From: Halomonas sp. M20
GTDB lineage: Bacteria; Pseudomonadota; Gammaproteobacteria; Pseudomonadales; Halomonadaceae
NCBI RefSeq assembly: GCF_020622265.1
Contig: NZ_JACNMQ010000001.1
Span: forward strand, 806,001-870,000
Length of the DNA: 64,000 nucleotides
Reading direction: 5' to 3'
Below the pieces are notes generated by a model that had not been told where the DNA came from, searched no databases, and was given only the letters and a program-made list of their open reading frames with translations. This document shows, piece after piece, positions 39,842 to 49,162 of this stretch. Position numbers and translations under genes: made by a program. The first letter of the stretch is position 1. Each line of letters starts with the position of its first letter.

Positions 39842-41434
39842 ATGTCTCATCATGACCCTATCCTGCAGTTCGTTGACCAGCACATGTCGGAGTTGTCCGA
39901 GTGGAATCAGACCATCTGGCAGTGGGGCGAAACGGCGTGGCGTGAATACCGATCGGCCCGCTTTTATGTCGATCTGCTCCGGGCGCGGGGATTCGAGGTC
40001 GAAGAAGGGTCCGCGGGCATGCCCACCGCCTTCTGTGCCGTTTGGGATAACGGACCCGGCCCGACCCTGGGCGGCTACGCGGAATACGATGCGATCCCCG
40101 GCAACTGTCAGGCGGCGGACGTGGTGCAGAGGCCCCGGGATGGCTTGAGCCCTTGGGCCGGCGGCCACACCGATCCGCATTCAGCGCTGGGCATCGGGGC
40201 ATTGGGGGGCTTTCTTGCGGCGCAGGACGTCATGAAGGCGCATAACATTCCCGGGCGCCTGAAGTTCTTCGGCGAGCCCGCCGAGAAGGTGCGCGGTTCC
40301 AAACCGCTGCACGCCGCCGCCGGGTATTACGACGATCTCGATGCGGCGATCAGCTTTCATCCTTTCTATATGCTCCCGCTGTGCAATACGACCCGCTGGG
40401 ATACCCATTGCGGCGCCGCCTACGGCGTGATCTATACCTTTACCTGCGAACAGCCGCATACCTGGATGACGAGCGAAACGAGCTCGCCGATTCCGGCTTC
40501 CCACGCCAGCGCGCGAGCCCCCGGCGCCAACGATGCAGTGGTGCAGATGTACCAGTCGGGCAAGGGGCTGCGGGAGCATGTGCTGGCCAGCGGCGTGAAC
40601 TGGTCCATGAATGAGGTGATTCTCAATGCCGGCCAGGCCACGGCGGACAACCAGTCTGCCCAGATGGCCCAGATCATGTACTTCATCCGCGTGCCCACGG
40701 TGGAAATGGCCGAGCACGTGGTGCGCGGCCTGGATCATTTCGCCGAGAACGCCGCAGCGCTGACCCACTGCAAGGTCAAGCGCGACTGGGTGGCGAAATC
40801 ACGCCCCGGCCTGCCCAATCACGTCATGGCGGAACTCACCTATCGCAATCTGGCGCAGGTGGGCGCGCCGCAATTCGGCTTTGAGGCCATCGAACTGGCG
40901 CAGCAGATTCAGAAGAATCTTGGCCTGGCGCCGATGGACAAGCCCTATCTGCCTGCCATCGAGTCCCTTATCGAGCCCCAGGAAGCCGAGCGTCTTTTAA
41001 GAGAGATCCTGCCCCCCAATCAAAAGCATTTCACCTCGGATGATTACACCGAATACAGCTGGCATGCCCCCACGGTGCGGCTGTACATAGGGCGACCCGC
41101 GCTTGACCTGCCGGCGGGCGTGAAGGAAGGTTATCCGGCCTGGGTCATGAATGCCCTCGGCGGCCTGGCGCCCTGTATTGATCCGATGATCGAGGTGGCC
41201 TCGAAGACCGTGGGGCTGACCTTGATGGACCTGCTGACGCAGCCCGAGACACTGAAAAAGGCTCAGGATGAGTTCCGGGAAAGAACCGGCGGCGGCATCG
41301 GGGGAGATGACTGGATGGCGCCGCTTTGCGATTACCCGCCGCCTCTCGATTTTCGCTGGCCGGAATACGTCACCACGGTTCGCGGTAAAGACGACTGGGT
41401 GATTCCGGCCCGCGATGGCGATATTAGCATTTGA
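39842..41434 (+). CDS. M20 family amidohydrolase (AbgB-like)
   Basis: A 530-residue M20 metallopeptidase-type amidohydrolase. GGYAEYDAIPGNCQ (metal-binding region), GGHTDPHSALGIGALGG, KFFGEPAEKVRGSKPLHAAAG and AISFHPFYM fit the p-aminobenzoyl-glutamate hydrolase AbgB group rather than the usual aminoacylases; the insertion domain reads QSAQMAQIMYFIRVPTVEMAEHV. It would hydrolyse an amide bond of an imported N-acylated compound. It is the first gene of a probable operon with the ThDP enzyme (47 bases on) and the TRAP genes. Confidence 0.78.
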   Translation: MSHHDPILQFVDQHMSELSEWNQTIWQWGETAWREYRSARFYVDLLRARGFEVEEGSAGMPTAFCAVWDNGPGPTLGGYAEYDAIPGNCQAADVVQRPRDGLSPWAGGHTDPHSALGIGALGGFLAAQDVMKAHNIPGRLKFFGEPAEKVRGSKPLHAAAGYYDDLDAAISFHPFYMLPLCNTTRWDTHCGAAYGVIYTFTCEQPHTWMTSETSSPIPASHASARAPGANDAVVQMYQSGKGLREHVLASGVNWSMNEVILNAGQATADNQSAQMAQIMYFIRVPTVEMAEHVVRGLDHFAENAAALTHCKVKRDWVAKSRPGLPNHVMAELTYRNLAQVGAPQFGFEAIELAQQIQKNLGLAPMDKPYLPAIESLIEPQEAERLLREILPPNQKHFTSDDYTEYSWHAPTVRLYIGRPALDLPAGVKEGYPAWVMNALGGLAPCIDPMIEVASKTVGLTLMDLLTQPETLKKAQDEFRERTGGGIGGDDWMAPLCDYPPPLDFRWPEYVTTVRGKDDWVIPARDGDISI

Positions 41435-41481
41435 TTTGAAAGACCGATTTGAAAGATTAAGTTCAAAGGGAGCCAGGCGAT

Positions 41482-43101
41482 ATGAATTGCGCGGAATGGT
41501 TGGTGGAGCTGCTCGAACATACCTATGGCGTGGACACCATCTACGGCATTCCCGGTGTGCATACGGTCCAGATGTACCGGGGCGTCGCCAGTAGCGGGAT
41601 TCGACACGTCACGCCCCGGCATGAGCAGGGCGCCGGGTTCATGGCGGATGGCTATGCCCGGGCGAGCGGCAAGCCCGGGGTGTGTTTCATCATCACCGGG
41701 CCGGGCATGACCAACATCACCACCGCCATGGCCCAGGCCTATGCCGACTCCATTCCCATGCTGGTGATTTCCAGCGTCAACCCGCGAGACCAGCTGGCGC
41801 TAGGGGAAGGCCGGTTGCACGAGCTACCGAATCAGCAACAACTGGTAGCCGGTCTCTGCGCCTTCAGTCATACCTTGATGGATGCGAAGAATCTACCCAA
41901 GGTACTCGATCGCGCCTTCAGCGTGTTTCAGGGCGGTCGGCCCCGGCCGGTGCATATCGAGATTCCCCTCGATGTCATCGTGCAGGAGGTGCCTAAGGAG
42001 CTGCTCAGCCATCGGTGGCGATCACCCACGCCGATTGCTGCACCGGCCACGGCGGTGGACGAGGCGCTTGACTGGCTACAAGGGGCCAAACGCCCTTGGC
42101 TGCTGGTGGGCGGCGGGGCGCTTGCTGCCGGCGAACAGATACGCGCATTGGCGGAGTGCCTGGGGCTGCCGGTGTTCACCACGGTCAACGCCAAGGGCCT
42201 GATGCCTACCGATCACCCTTTGAACATGGGCTCCACCCAGTCCTATGAGTGTGTTCTGCGTGAAGCCCCTGAGGCTGATGTCGTTCTGGCCATCGGCACC
42301 GAGCTGGGCGAGACGGATTACGACGTCTCCTTCCAGGATCGTTTTCGCATAGCAGGGCGGTTGATACGCGTGGATGTGGAAAGTGCGCAGCTGTATCTCA
42401 ATCAGGAGCCGGACCTGGCCATTCACGCGGACGCCGCCACGTTTATCGGTCAACTACTCGAACGTGCCCATCAGACCCAGACTCGGCGCGCTGCGGATGA
42501 GGCGGGCATTGCCAAGCTCAAGCAGGAAATCGACGCCGAAACCCCCGCTGAATGGAAGGCGGTGGGCCGGCTCATGGAGAGCGTCTACGAGGTACTGCCG
42601 GATGCCGTGATGGTCGGAGATTCCACCGAGCCGGTCTACGTCGGCAACATGACCGTACAACCCAATGCGCCGCGGCGCTGGTTCAATTCATCGACCGGCT
42701 ACGGCACGCTGGGTTATGCCCTGCCGGCGGCGATTGGGGCGCGTCTGGCGCAGCCCGGCCTACCCGTGCTGGCTATTGTTGGTGACGGCGGCTTTCTTTT
42801 CACCCTGACCGAACTCGCCGCGGCGGTCGAAGCCAAGGTGGGGCTCATCGTCTTGCTGTGGAACAACAACGGCTATGGCGAGATTCGCAAGTACATGGAC
42901 GATAACGACGTTCAGCGGGTCGGAGTGGATTTATGGGTGCCGGATTTCGAGCCCATCAGCCAGGGGTTCGGCTGTCGTCACGACCATGTGGCAGGCCCCG
43001 ACAGGCTGAAAGAGCTTCTTCAAGAGGGCGCGCCCGCCGATCGACCCTGGATTATCGAGATCGACCAGGCCGCCTGGATGGATGCCTGTGCAGAGAAGTA
43101 G
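41482..43101 (+). CDS. ThDP-dependent 2-oxoacid decarboxylase, AruI-like
   Basis: A 539-residue thiamine diphosphate enzyme. The N-terminal pyrimidine domain has YGIPGVHTVQMYRG and RHEQGAGFMADGYARASGKP (catalytic Glu) with GPGMTNITTAMAQAYADSIP. The C-terminal domain has the cofactor motif VGDGGFLFTLTELAAAVEAKVGLIVLLWNNN. HVTPRHEQGAGF and ISSVNPRDQLALGEGRLHELPNQQ look most like 5-guanidino-2-oxopentanoate decarboxylase (AruI of P. aeruginosa arginine transaminase pathway), from memory. Acetolactate synthase-like activity cannot be excluded, but no small subunit is present. It lies between the M20 enzyme and the TRAP transporter. Confidence 0.7.
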   Translation: MNCAEWLVELLEHTYGVDTIYGIPGVHTVQMYRGVASSGIRHVTPRHEQGAGFMADGYARASGKPGVCFIITGPGMTNITTAMAQAYADSIPMLVISSVNPRDQLALGEGRLHELPNQQQLVAGLCAFSHTLMDAKNLPKVLDRAFSVFQGGRPRPVHIEIPLDVIVQEVPKELLSHRWRSPTPIAAPATAVDEALDWLQGAKRPWLLVGGGALAAGEQIRALAECLGLPVFTTVNAKGLMPTDHPLNMGSTQSYECVLREAPEADVVLAIGTELGETDYDVSFQDRFRIAGRLIRVDVESAQLYLNQEPDLAIHADAATFIGQLLERAHQTQTRRAADEAGIAKLKQEIDAETPAEWKAVGRLMESVYEVLPDAVMVGDSTEPVYVGNMTVQPNAPRRWFNSSTGYGTLGYALPAAIGARLAQPGLPVLAIVGDGGFLFTLTELAAAVEAKVGLIVLLWNNNGYGEIRKYMDDNDVQRVGVDLWVPDFEPISQGFGCRHDHVAGPDRLKELLQEGAPADRPWIIEIDQAAWMDACAEK

Positions 43102-43193
43102 ATTGTGGAAAGGCCGCAGGTGAAGGCCGTAATTGAATAAGGTTTGTTATGTATCGGGCACGCTAAATTCGTGCCTGCAACCGAGGAAGAGTC

Positions 43194-44228
43194 ATGAATA
43201 ACGACAAGAGCTTCAAGAATGCCTGGGTGAAAAGTTTCGCCGTAGTGACACTGGCGGTAGGCGCCCTGGCACAGGTCGATGCACCTGTAATGGCCCAGGA
43301 CGAAACCATTACCCTGCGCATGCAGCGCTACACCGGCACCGAAGAAGACAAGATTTTCCAGCGCTACGTGGACAAACTCTCCGAGGCGAGCGATGGCCGC
43401 ATCAAGGTCAATATATTTCGCGGCGGCGAACTCGTGCCGAATGATCAGATGTTTGGCGCGCTACGTTCCGGCACGCTGCAGATGATCTATGGCTACGGCG
43501 GTTACTGGGGCGGCCAGATGGATACCGCCATCACCGAGTCCGGATTGCCCCTGGCCTGGACCGATCTGGAGGAAGCAAAGGAACTCTGGAACGAACGGGG
43601 CTTGGGTGAATTGCTCGCCAACAACTACGAGAAGATGGGCGTTCACTATACCGTGCCGGTCTTTGGCGGAAAGTTCGACCTGCTTTCCAAGGAGCCGGTC
43701 GAATCATTGGAAGAGATGAGTGAGCGAAAGATTCGCGCTACTCCTTCCGTGGCGGCTGTGCTGGAGAAGTTCGGTGTATCTACGGTTTATATTCCGCCTC
43801 AGGAGTTCTATATCGCCCTTAGCACCAACGCCATCGATGGCCTGATCTACGGTGGGCCTTATGACTATAGCGTGCTCAAGCTGAATGAAATCGCGACGGA
43901 TTACACCAACCTCAACATGCTCTACCCCGGCTTCGTGGACAATGTGCTGATCAACAAGCGTGTTTGGGACAAGATTCCCGAAGACCTTCAGAACGTGATC
44001 ACCGACGTGACCGCGGAGTGGGCCGACTATCGTCATCAGAAATTCGTGGAATGGAACGAAGCGGCAGAAGAGGAGTTCACGATCCATAGCCTGCCGGATA
44101 GCGACCAGAAGCGCATGACCGAAGCCGCCCAGTCGGTCTGGGATGCCGAAGCAGAGAAATCCGACACTGCCGCCGAGGCTATCGAGATGATTCGTCAGAT
44201 GGCCAAGGACAAGGGCCGCCTGGAATAA
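43194..44228 (+). CDS. dctP: TRAP transporter substrate-binding protein DctP
   Basis: A 344-residue periplasmic binding protein with a signal peptide (SFAVVTLAVGALAQVDAPVMA, cleavage near MAQ). The DctP core is present: RYVDKLSEASDGRIKVNIFRGGEL, FGGKFDLLSKEP, ERKIRATPSVAAVLEKFG, and a TNAIDGLIYGG motif of the subfamily. The ligand is not predictable, though TRAP proteins usually bind organic acids or N-acyl compounds. It is followed by dctQ and dctM in the standard order. Confidence 0.9.
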   Translation: MNNDKSFKNAWVKSFAVVTLAVGALAQVDAPVMAQDETITLRMQRYTGTEEDKIFQRYVDKLSEASDGRIKVNIFRGGELVPNDQMFGALRSGTLQMIYGYGGYWGGQMDTAITESGLPLAWTDLEEAKELWNERGLGELLANNYEKMGVHYTVPVFGGKFDLLSKEPVESLEEMSERKIRATPSVAAVLEKFGVSTVYIPPQEFYIALSTNAIDGLIYGGPYDYSVLKLNEIATDYTNLNMLYPGFVDNVLINKRVWDKIPEDLQNVITDVTAEWADYRHQKFVEWNEAAEEEFTIHSLPDSDQKRMTEAAQSVWDAEAEKSDTAAEAIEMIRQMAKDKGRLE

Positions 44229-44255
44229 TCCAGGCCGTTTTGCGTGGAGTTGCCT

Positions 44256-44801
44256 ATGCGTTGGCTGAAAGCCTGGATACGCTGGCAGGACCGCCTGAGT
44301 GAAATACTCGGGCGGATCATTGCCTGGATGTGTTTTGCCATTGTCTGCATTCTGATGTTCGAGGTCATCTCGCGTCAGTTTCTGAACGCACCCACCACCT
44401 GGGCGCATGAGTCCTCCACGTTGATGTACGGCATGTACGCCATCCTTGCCGGGTTCTACACCGAGAAATGGCAAGGCCATGTGCGCACCGACATCATCTA
44501 TCAGCACTTTCCCCAACGGCTCAAGGCGCTGGTGAGCATGCTCCTCGGCATCGCGGTGGTCACCTTGTTATTGGTGGTCTTGAGAGGGGCGGTCGATTTT
44601 GCCTGGATGTCCTTCGAGATCCGGGAACAATCCTTCCGCAGTACCTGGGCGCCGATCATCTGGCCGGTAAAGCTGATGATTCCGGTTGCGATCATACTGA
44701 TTATTCTACAAATGCTGGCCAATATCGGGCGTCATCTGTGCACCGTGCTAGGTGCACCGATGGATGAGCCGGAACACGACCCGGAGATCCCCCATGCTTG
44801 A
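44256..44801 (+). CDS. dctQ: TRAP transporter small permease DctQ
   Basis: A 181-residue four-helix membrane protein with the DctQ pattern WMCFAIVCILMFEVISRQFLNAPTTWAHE. The ATG at 44256 is chosen because GGAG lies 6 bases ahead; a GTG four codons upstream is also in frame. It overlaps dctM by 8 bases. Confidence 0.9.
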   Translation: MRWLKAWIRWQDRLSEILGRIIAWMCFAIVCILMFEVISRQFLNAPTTWAHESSTLMYGMYAILAGFYTEKWQGHVRTDIIYQHFPQRLKALVSMLLGIAVVTLLLVVLRGAVDFAWMSFEIREQSFRSTWAPIIWPVKLMIPVAIILIILQMLANIGRHLCTVLGAPMDEPEHDPEIPHA

Positions 44802-46116
44802 GATCGATCCGGTTCTGCTTACCGCCTTGATGTTTGGTTCCATGCTGGTGCTGATGGCCGTAGGCATGCCCCTGGCCTGGACGCTGCTCGGGGTAGGCGT
44901 GGTGTTCGGCTATGTGATCTGGGGGCCGGATAGCCTGGGCATACTCATGCCGTCGCTGTTCGGGTTGATGAATGAGTTTATTCTCGTCGCCCTGCCACTG
45001 TTCATTCTGATGGGCATGATCCTTGAGCGATCCGGTATCGCCGACAGCCTGTTCGAGATGGTCTACAAGCTGATGGGCAGCGTGCGCGGCGGCCTGGGCA
45101 TGGGCACCGTGCTGATCTGCGCCCTGATCGCCGCGATGGTCGGCATTACCGGTGCAGCGACGGTCAGCCTCGGCCTGATCGCATTGCCGGCAATGCTGAA
45201 ACGCGGCTACGACAAGCGCCTTTCAGCAGGCGTCATCATGGCCGGTGGTGCGCTGGGCTTCTTGATCCCGCCGTCGCTGGTCATGATCATGTACGCCTTC
45301 TTGACCCGGGAATCCATCGGCAAGCTATTCGCCGCTGGCGTCATGCCGGGGCTGATGTTGGCCGTGATCTACATGATCTATATCGCCATTCGCTGCAAGA
45401 TCGACCCGCGGCTGGGGCCGCCCCTGGAGGAATCCGAACGGGTCGATACCTGGGGCAAGATCAAGGCATTGCGTGCCATCATCCTGCCGGGCGGTTTGAT
45501 CGTGGTGGTGCTGGGCTCCATGGCGCTGGGTTACACATCGCCCACCGAGGCCTCTGCCGTTGGTGCTGCCGGAGCCATGCTCTGTGCGCTGGCGAATGGC
45601 CGGCTCAACTTCAAGATGCTCTCCAGCGCGCTATATTCCACGGCACGCATCATTGGCATGCTGATGTGGATCATGATCGGCGCGGTGGTGTTCTCCAAGA
45701 TCTACATCGCCCTGGGCGCTGGACAACAGATCGTCAATCACATCATCGAAGGCGACCTGAGCCCCTATGTGGTGCTTACCGTCATCTTGCTGAGCTACTT
45801 GATACTTGGCATGTTCCTTGATGACTCTGCGATTCTATTCATTACCGTGCCGCTGTACGTTCCGATCATCAAAGCACTGGGGTTCGACCCAATCTGGTTC
45901 GCAACGATTTTCGTGCTGGCCATGCAGACGGCTTATCTAACGCCGCCTTTCGGCTACAACCTGTTCTACATGCGATCGGTGGCGCCACCGGAAGTGACGA
46001 CCGGGGATCTTTACCGTGCAGTATTGCCGTTCATTGCGCTGCAGGTGGTAGGTATCATTCTGGTGGTGGTGTTTCCGCAAATCGCCCTGTGGCTACCGAA
46101 TCTGATTTTCGGTTAA
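44794..46116 (+). CDS. dctM: TRAP transporter large permease DctM
   Basis: A 440-residue membrane protein with ~12 helices. GGALGFLIPPSLVMIMYAFLT, PLFILMGMILERSGIAD and LSYLILGMFLDDSAILFITVPLYVPI are DctM signatures. The ATG at 44794 (MLEIDPVLL) has CGGAG ahead and is preferred over an upstream in-frame ATG that would extend into dctQ. It completes a sodium-driven importer with dctP and dctQ. Its 3' end faces the convergent cobW gene. Confidence 0.93.
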   Translation: MLEIDPVLLTALMFGSMLVLMAVGMPLAWTLLGVGVVFGYVIWGPDSLGILMPSLFGLMNEFILVALPLFILMGMILERSGIADSLFEMVYKLMGSVRGGLGMGTVLICALIAAMVGITGAATVSLGLIALPAMLKRGYDKRLSAGVIMAGGALGFLIPPSLVMIMYAFLTRESIGKLFAAGVMPGLMLAVIYMIYIAIRCKIDPRLGPPLEESERVDTWGKIKALRAIILPGGLIVVVLGSMALGYTSPTEASAVGAAGAMLCALANGRLNFKMLSSALYSTARIIGMLMWIMIGAVVFSKIYIALGAGQQIVNHIIEGDLSPYVVLTVILLSYLILGMFLDDSAILFITVPLYVPIIKALGFDPIWFATIFVLAMQTAYLTPPFGYNLFYMRSVAPPEVTTGDLYRAVLPFIALQVVGIILVVVFPQIALWLPNLIFG

Positions 46117-46140
46117 GGCAGGGCAGGCATGGCGGGTTGA

Positions 46141-47088
46141 TTAACGGGCCAGCGCTTGCAGGTCGCGATCGAGGGCCGGCCAGTCGCAATCTGCCGTCTG
46201 GCCGATGAACACTAGCCGGGTGCCCGGGGTATCGCGATGGGGAAACGGGCGGGTCTCAAGCTGGCCGGCGGCGCGCTGCAATTCCAGTTGTCGGCCATCT
46301 TCCAGTTGAACCACACCCTTGATGCGCAGGATGGCGCCCGGCAATCGTTGCAGCAAGGTAGATAGCTCGGCGCCATTCATTGCGCCTTGATGCTCGAAGC
46401 TATGGCTGGAAAGCCCCAACTCGGCGATACCGGTGTGATCGTGAATGGTGTCGTTGGCCGAGGGTTCGAGGCTAACCGGCGCGTCACTGCGCCAGAAGAC
46501 CAGCTCCGGCGGCAGGCGGGCCTGCTCGGTTTCAATCACGCGGGCATTGGGCAATAGCCAATTTTCCTTCAACTCCGCGTGAATACCGGGCAGGGCCTGA
46601 TCGGCCTTGTTCAACACCAACCAGTCGGCGCTGGCGATCTGGGACTGCAGCAGCGCACGCAGTTCGCCTTGGGTCGACTCCAGGGATCTGGACAGGTCGA
46701 TCAGCGTCATTACTGCATCCAGATGGCAGCGCCGCCGTAGTGAGGGGTAGCCCAGCACGCTGACGACTCGGGCCGGGTCCGAGACACCGCTGCATTCGAT
46801 CAATACATGATCGAGTTGCTCGCCACGGCTTAGAAGCAGTCCCTCGATGCTACTAGCCAGCTCACCCTGCAGGTTGCAGCACACGCAGCCGTTGCTCAGA
46901 GAAATCAGACCTTCCTCTTCTTCGCTGATCAGCTCTCGATCGATATTGAGCGCCCCGAAATCGTTCACCATGATCGCCAGGCGACGTCCATCGGCATGCG
47001 TCAGCAGGTGATTGATCAAGGTGGTCTTGCCGGTACCCAGAAAACCTGCAATTACGGTCACACCGATCGAGATAAACGAAGAGTTCAA
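46141..47088 (-). CDS. CobW/COG0523 family GTPase (metallochaperone)
   Basis: A ~315-residue G3E GTPase with P-loop GFLGTGKTTLI, the metal-binding GCVCC motif (LSNGCVCCNLQGELA), Walker B-like VLIECSGVSDP, NKAD (LVLNKADQA) and a C-terminal CobW_C domain ending near residue 315. COG0523 proteins deliver zinc or other metals to client enzymes. There is no ATG at the start: TTG at 47088 (overlapping the stop of a small upstream frame as TTGA) or GTG at 47061 are the options. No Zur-like box was found by eye. Confidence 0.82.
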   Translation of the reverse strand: MNSSFISIGVTVIAGFLGTGKTTLINHLLTHADGRRLAIMVNDFGALNIDRELISEEEEGLISLSNGCVCCNLQGELASSIEGLLLSRGEQLDHVLIECSGVSDPARVVSVLGYPSLRRRCHLDAVMTLIDLSRSLESTQGELRALLQSQIASADWLVLNKADQALPGIHAELKENWLLPNARVIETEQARLPPELVFWRSDAPVSLEPSANDTIHDHTGIAELGLSSHSFEHQGAMNGAELSTLLQRLPGAILRIKGVVQLEDGRQLELQRAAGQLETRPFPHRDTPGTRLVFIGQTADCDWPALDRDLQALAR

Positions 47089-47240
47089 GAAGACCCCTGG
47101 AGTGGCTGATTGGGTTGATACGAACGAGGCTTACGACGTTTTACCGGCTTTTTACGTGGGGATGCAACGTCGAATTGACGGTCGTAAACAGTGGATAAAC
47201 GCGAATCAGCGTTGGGGGCAAATTCAGAAATGGAGTGCAT
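47085..47240 (-). CDS. Small basic protein upstream of cobW
   Basis: A 51-residue frame (MHSISEFAPNADSRLSTV, then a Lys/Arg/Pro-rich RKKPVKRRKPRSYQPNQ region). GGAG stands 6 bases before the ATG, and the TGA stop overlaps the TTG start of the CobW gene. This TTGA overlap and the ribosome-binding site argue for a translated leader peptide or small partner coupled to CobW. I do not recognise the family; it could still be chance. Confidence 0.45.
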   Translation of the reverse strand: MHSISEFAPNADSRLSTVYDRQFDVASPRKKPVKRRKPRSYQPNQPLQGSS

Positions 47241-47400
47241 ATGATGCTCCGCTTTAGCAGTTGAACAAAGTAGGGCTGCAAGCTGTGTCAAATCCCCTAT
47301 TGAGTTTCAATCACAACAGAGCGCTCAGTGCTTGTCAACGCTCTAATGGAATGCCTGGACCTTCGTGCCTTGCTGTTCATCTGCCTGGCGTTGCTTTGGT

Positions 47401-48978
47401 TCAGCTCAGTGCATGGGCGCCACCTAGACTGATACGGTTGCGCCCCGACTGCTTGGCGGCATAAAGCGCTCTGTCAACGGCTCTGGTCAATTCTTCGATG
47501 CCGTGGGGGCGTGCCGGGGCGTGCAGGGCGATACCGACACTGATCGTGACCACCGAACTCACGGAGGAGGCTGCATGAGGCAGCGCAAGGTGTTCGATGG
47601 CTCGGCGTAGGGTCTCTGCCTGCTGAACGCTGGCTTCGAGAGATATGTCGGGGAGGATGACCATGAACTCCTCGCCGCCGGTACGGGCGACCAGTTGCTG
47701 GGGCCGATTGAAATGCTTGCGCATGGCGTCGGCGATGGCCCTCAGGCATTCATCGCCGGCCGGATGGCCGTAATGGTCGTTGTAAGCCTTGAAGTAGTCG
47801 ATATCGACCATGAGCAGGGCCAGGGGCTGATCGTTGAGGTTCGCAATGCTCATGGATTCTTCCAGCCGTTTGTCGAACAGGCGTCGGTTGGCTAGGCCGG
47901 TCAGCGGGTCGCGTTGGGAAAGCTCGATCAATGATGATGTCTGAGAGCGTTGGTGTTCGAGAAGCTGCTGAAACCTGCGTGCCAGCACTCCGATCTCGTC
48001 GCGTCGCTGGAGCAAGGGTTGGGGTGGGTCAATGTCATCGTCCTGCTGAACCTCTTGTGCAAAGGTCGCGAGCCGACGCAAGGGCGACAGGATCATTCGC
48101 TCCAACAGCAGTAGCACCACCACGACGACCAGCAACCCCACGATCCAGTAGAGTATCAAGCGAAAGTCATCGATACCCGTTCTGAAGTTATGACGCGGCA
48201 GTTCGGCATTGAGCTCCAAAGATGCGCCCTCAGGCTCGGCGGTCATCCGGCGGATGGCCGTCATGCTTTGTGAGCCCTGGCGCTCGATCCTTTGTCGGGG
48301 CTGCGAGGCCGCACTGCCGTTGGGCTCGATGGAAAGCACCAGACCGGCCCTATTCTCGAGTTTCGCGAACCACTCCTCGTTCATGGGGCGCATCATCAAC
48401 AGCCAACCTGCGATTGGGCCATCGCCATTACTCTTGACGATCGACCAGACGCTGACCATCGCCTGCTGTGGTCGGGCCTGAAGCCAGGTGCGAGTTTCGT
48501 CATCCAGATCGTCGGCAATGCGCTGTTGAAGTGACTCCAGGACCGGCATAGCCCAGGCACAGTCAGAAGTGAGGCCGACACAGGCGGTGTAGCGCTCGTT
48601 TTGGGGATGGATGCCGCCGATCCAGTGCGGCGTGCCATCGGCCCTGAGAAAGATCATGAGGCTCAAGTCTGCATCTTCGAAGACCAGGCCATCGGCGATG
48701 TTGGATTCCAGGTAATCTCTCGAGCCATTTTGTATGAAAGCGTAGCTGTCATCCCAGATAGCCCAATCCTTGTTCAGCAAGCTCAAGTGGTTCATTTCGC
48801 CGTTGATAGCTCGCACTGCCCGGTCGAGCTCCGCCGTGGCGTACTTCTCCTCCTCGGCAAGCAGCGCTGGAATCACCAACTGTCGAGCAATGAGTGCAAG
48901 TAGCATTACCGCTATCAAGAGGACGACGCCCATGACGAAAAAGAAACGATAGCGCAGGGAGTTGAAAACGGGTCTCAT
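47401..48978 (-). CDS. Diguanylate cyclase with CHASE4-like sensor domain
   Basis: A 525-residue membrane sensor. One N-terminal helix (FFFVMGVVLLIAVMLLALIARQL) precedes a periplasmic CHASE4-like domain (DWAIWDDSYAFIQNGSRDYLESN), a second helix (IVGLLVVVVVLLLLERMIL) near residue 280 and a HAMP segment (LRRLATFAQEVQQDDD). A C-terminal GGDEF domain (DPLTGLANRRLF ... ARTGGEEF) has an intact GGEEF catalytic loop. The inhibitory I-site position reads RPQQ rather than RxxD, so c-di-GMP feedback may be lost. It would make c-di-GMP in response to a periplasmic signal. Confidence 0.88.
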   Translation of the reverse strand: MRPVFNSLRYRFFFVMGVVLLIAVMLLALIARQLVIPALLAEEEKYATAELDRAVRAINGEMNHLSLLNKDWAIWDDSYAFIQNGSRDYLESNIADGLVFEDADLSLMIFLRADGTPHWIGGIHPQNERYTACVGLTSDCAWAMPVLESLQQRIADDLDDETRTWLQARPQQAMVSVWSIVKSNGDGPIAGWLLMMRPMNEEWFAKLENRAGLVLSIEPNGSAASQPRQRIERQGSQSMTAIRRMTAEPEGASLELNAELPRHNFRTGIDDFRLILYWIVGLLVVVVVLLLLERMILSPLRRLATFAQEVQQDDDIDPPQPLLQRRDEIGVLARRFQQLLEHQRSQTSSLIELSQRDPLTGLANRRLFDKRLEESMSIANLNDQPLALLMVDIDYFKAYNDHYGHPAGDECLRAIADAMRKHFNRPQQLVARTGGEEFMVILPDISLEASVQQAETLRRAIEHLALPHAASSVSSVVTISVGIALHAPARPHGIEELTRAVDRALYAAKQSGRNRISLGGAHALS

Positions 48979-49010
48979 GATGGGGTGGCCGTCATATCGT
49001 ATGATCTCAT

Positions 49011-49042
49011 TCTCCCTTTCCCCATGTGAGGGGAAAGGGAGA
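49011..49042. repeat. Perfect 13-bp hairpin between DGC gene and metG
   Basis: TCTCCCTTTCCCC and GGGGAAAGGGAGA pair perfectly around ATGTGA. No T-run follows. It lies just upstream of the diguanylate cyclase start on the minus strand, in its leader, and could be a regulatory RNA stem. Confidence 0.6.
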
Positions 49043-49162
49043 CGTTGCCGGGTCCGTTCCGGTACGAAGTCGACCCGGCGTGGCTATTTACAAAGCAGCT
49101 AATTCGAAAATAGCAGAGGTACGAGAAGAAAGAGAGGGAAGGAAGGACTAGTGCAACGAGTA

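Noticed and set aside
47230..47250. A GCAT-ATG-ATGC dyad upstream of cobW as a Zur-type operator.
   Set aside because: It does not fit the Zur consensus and overlaps the start codon and ribosome-binding site of the small upstream frame, which explains it better.
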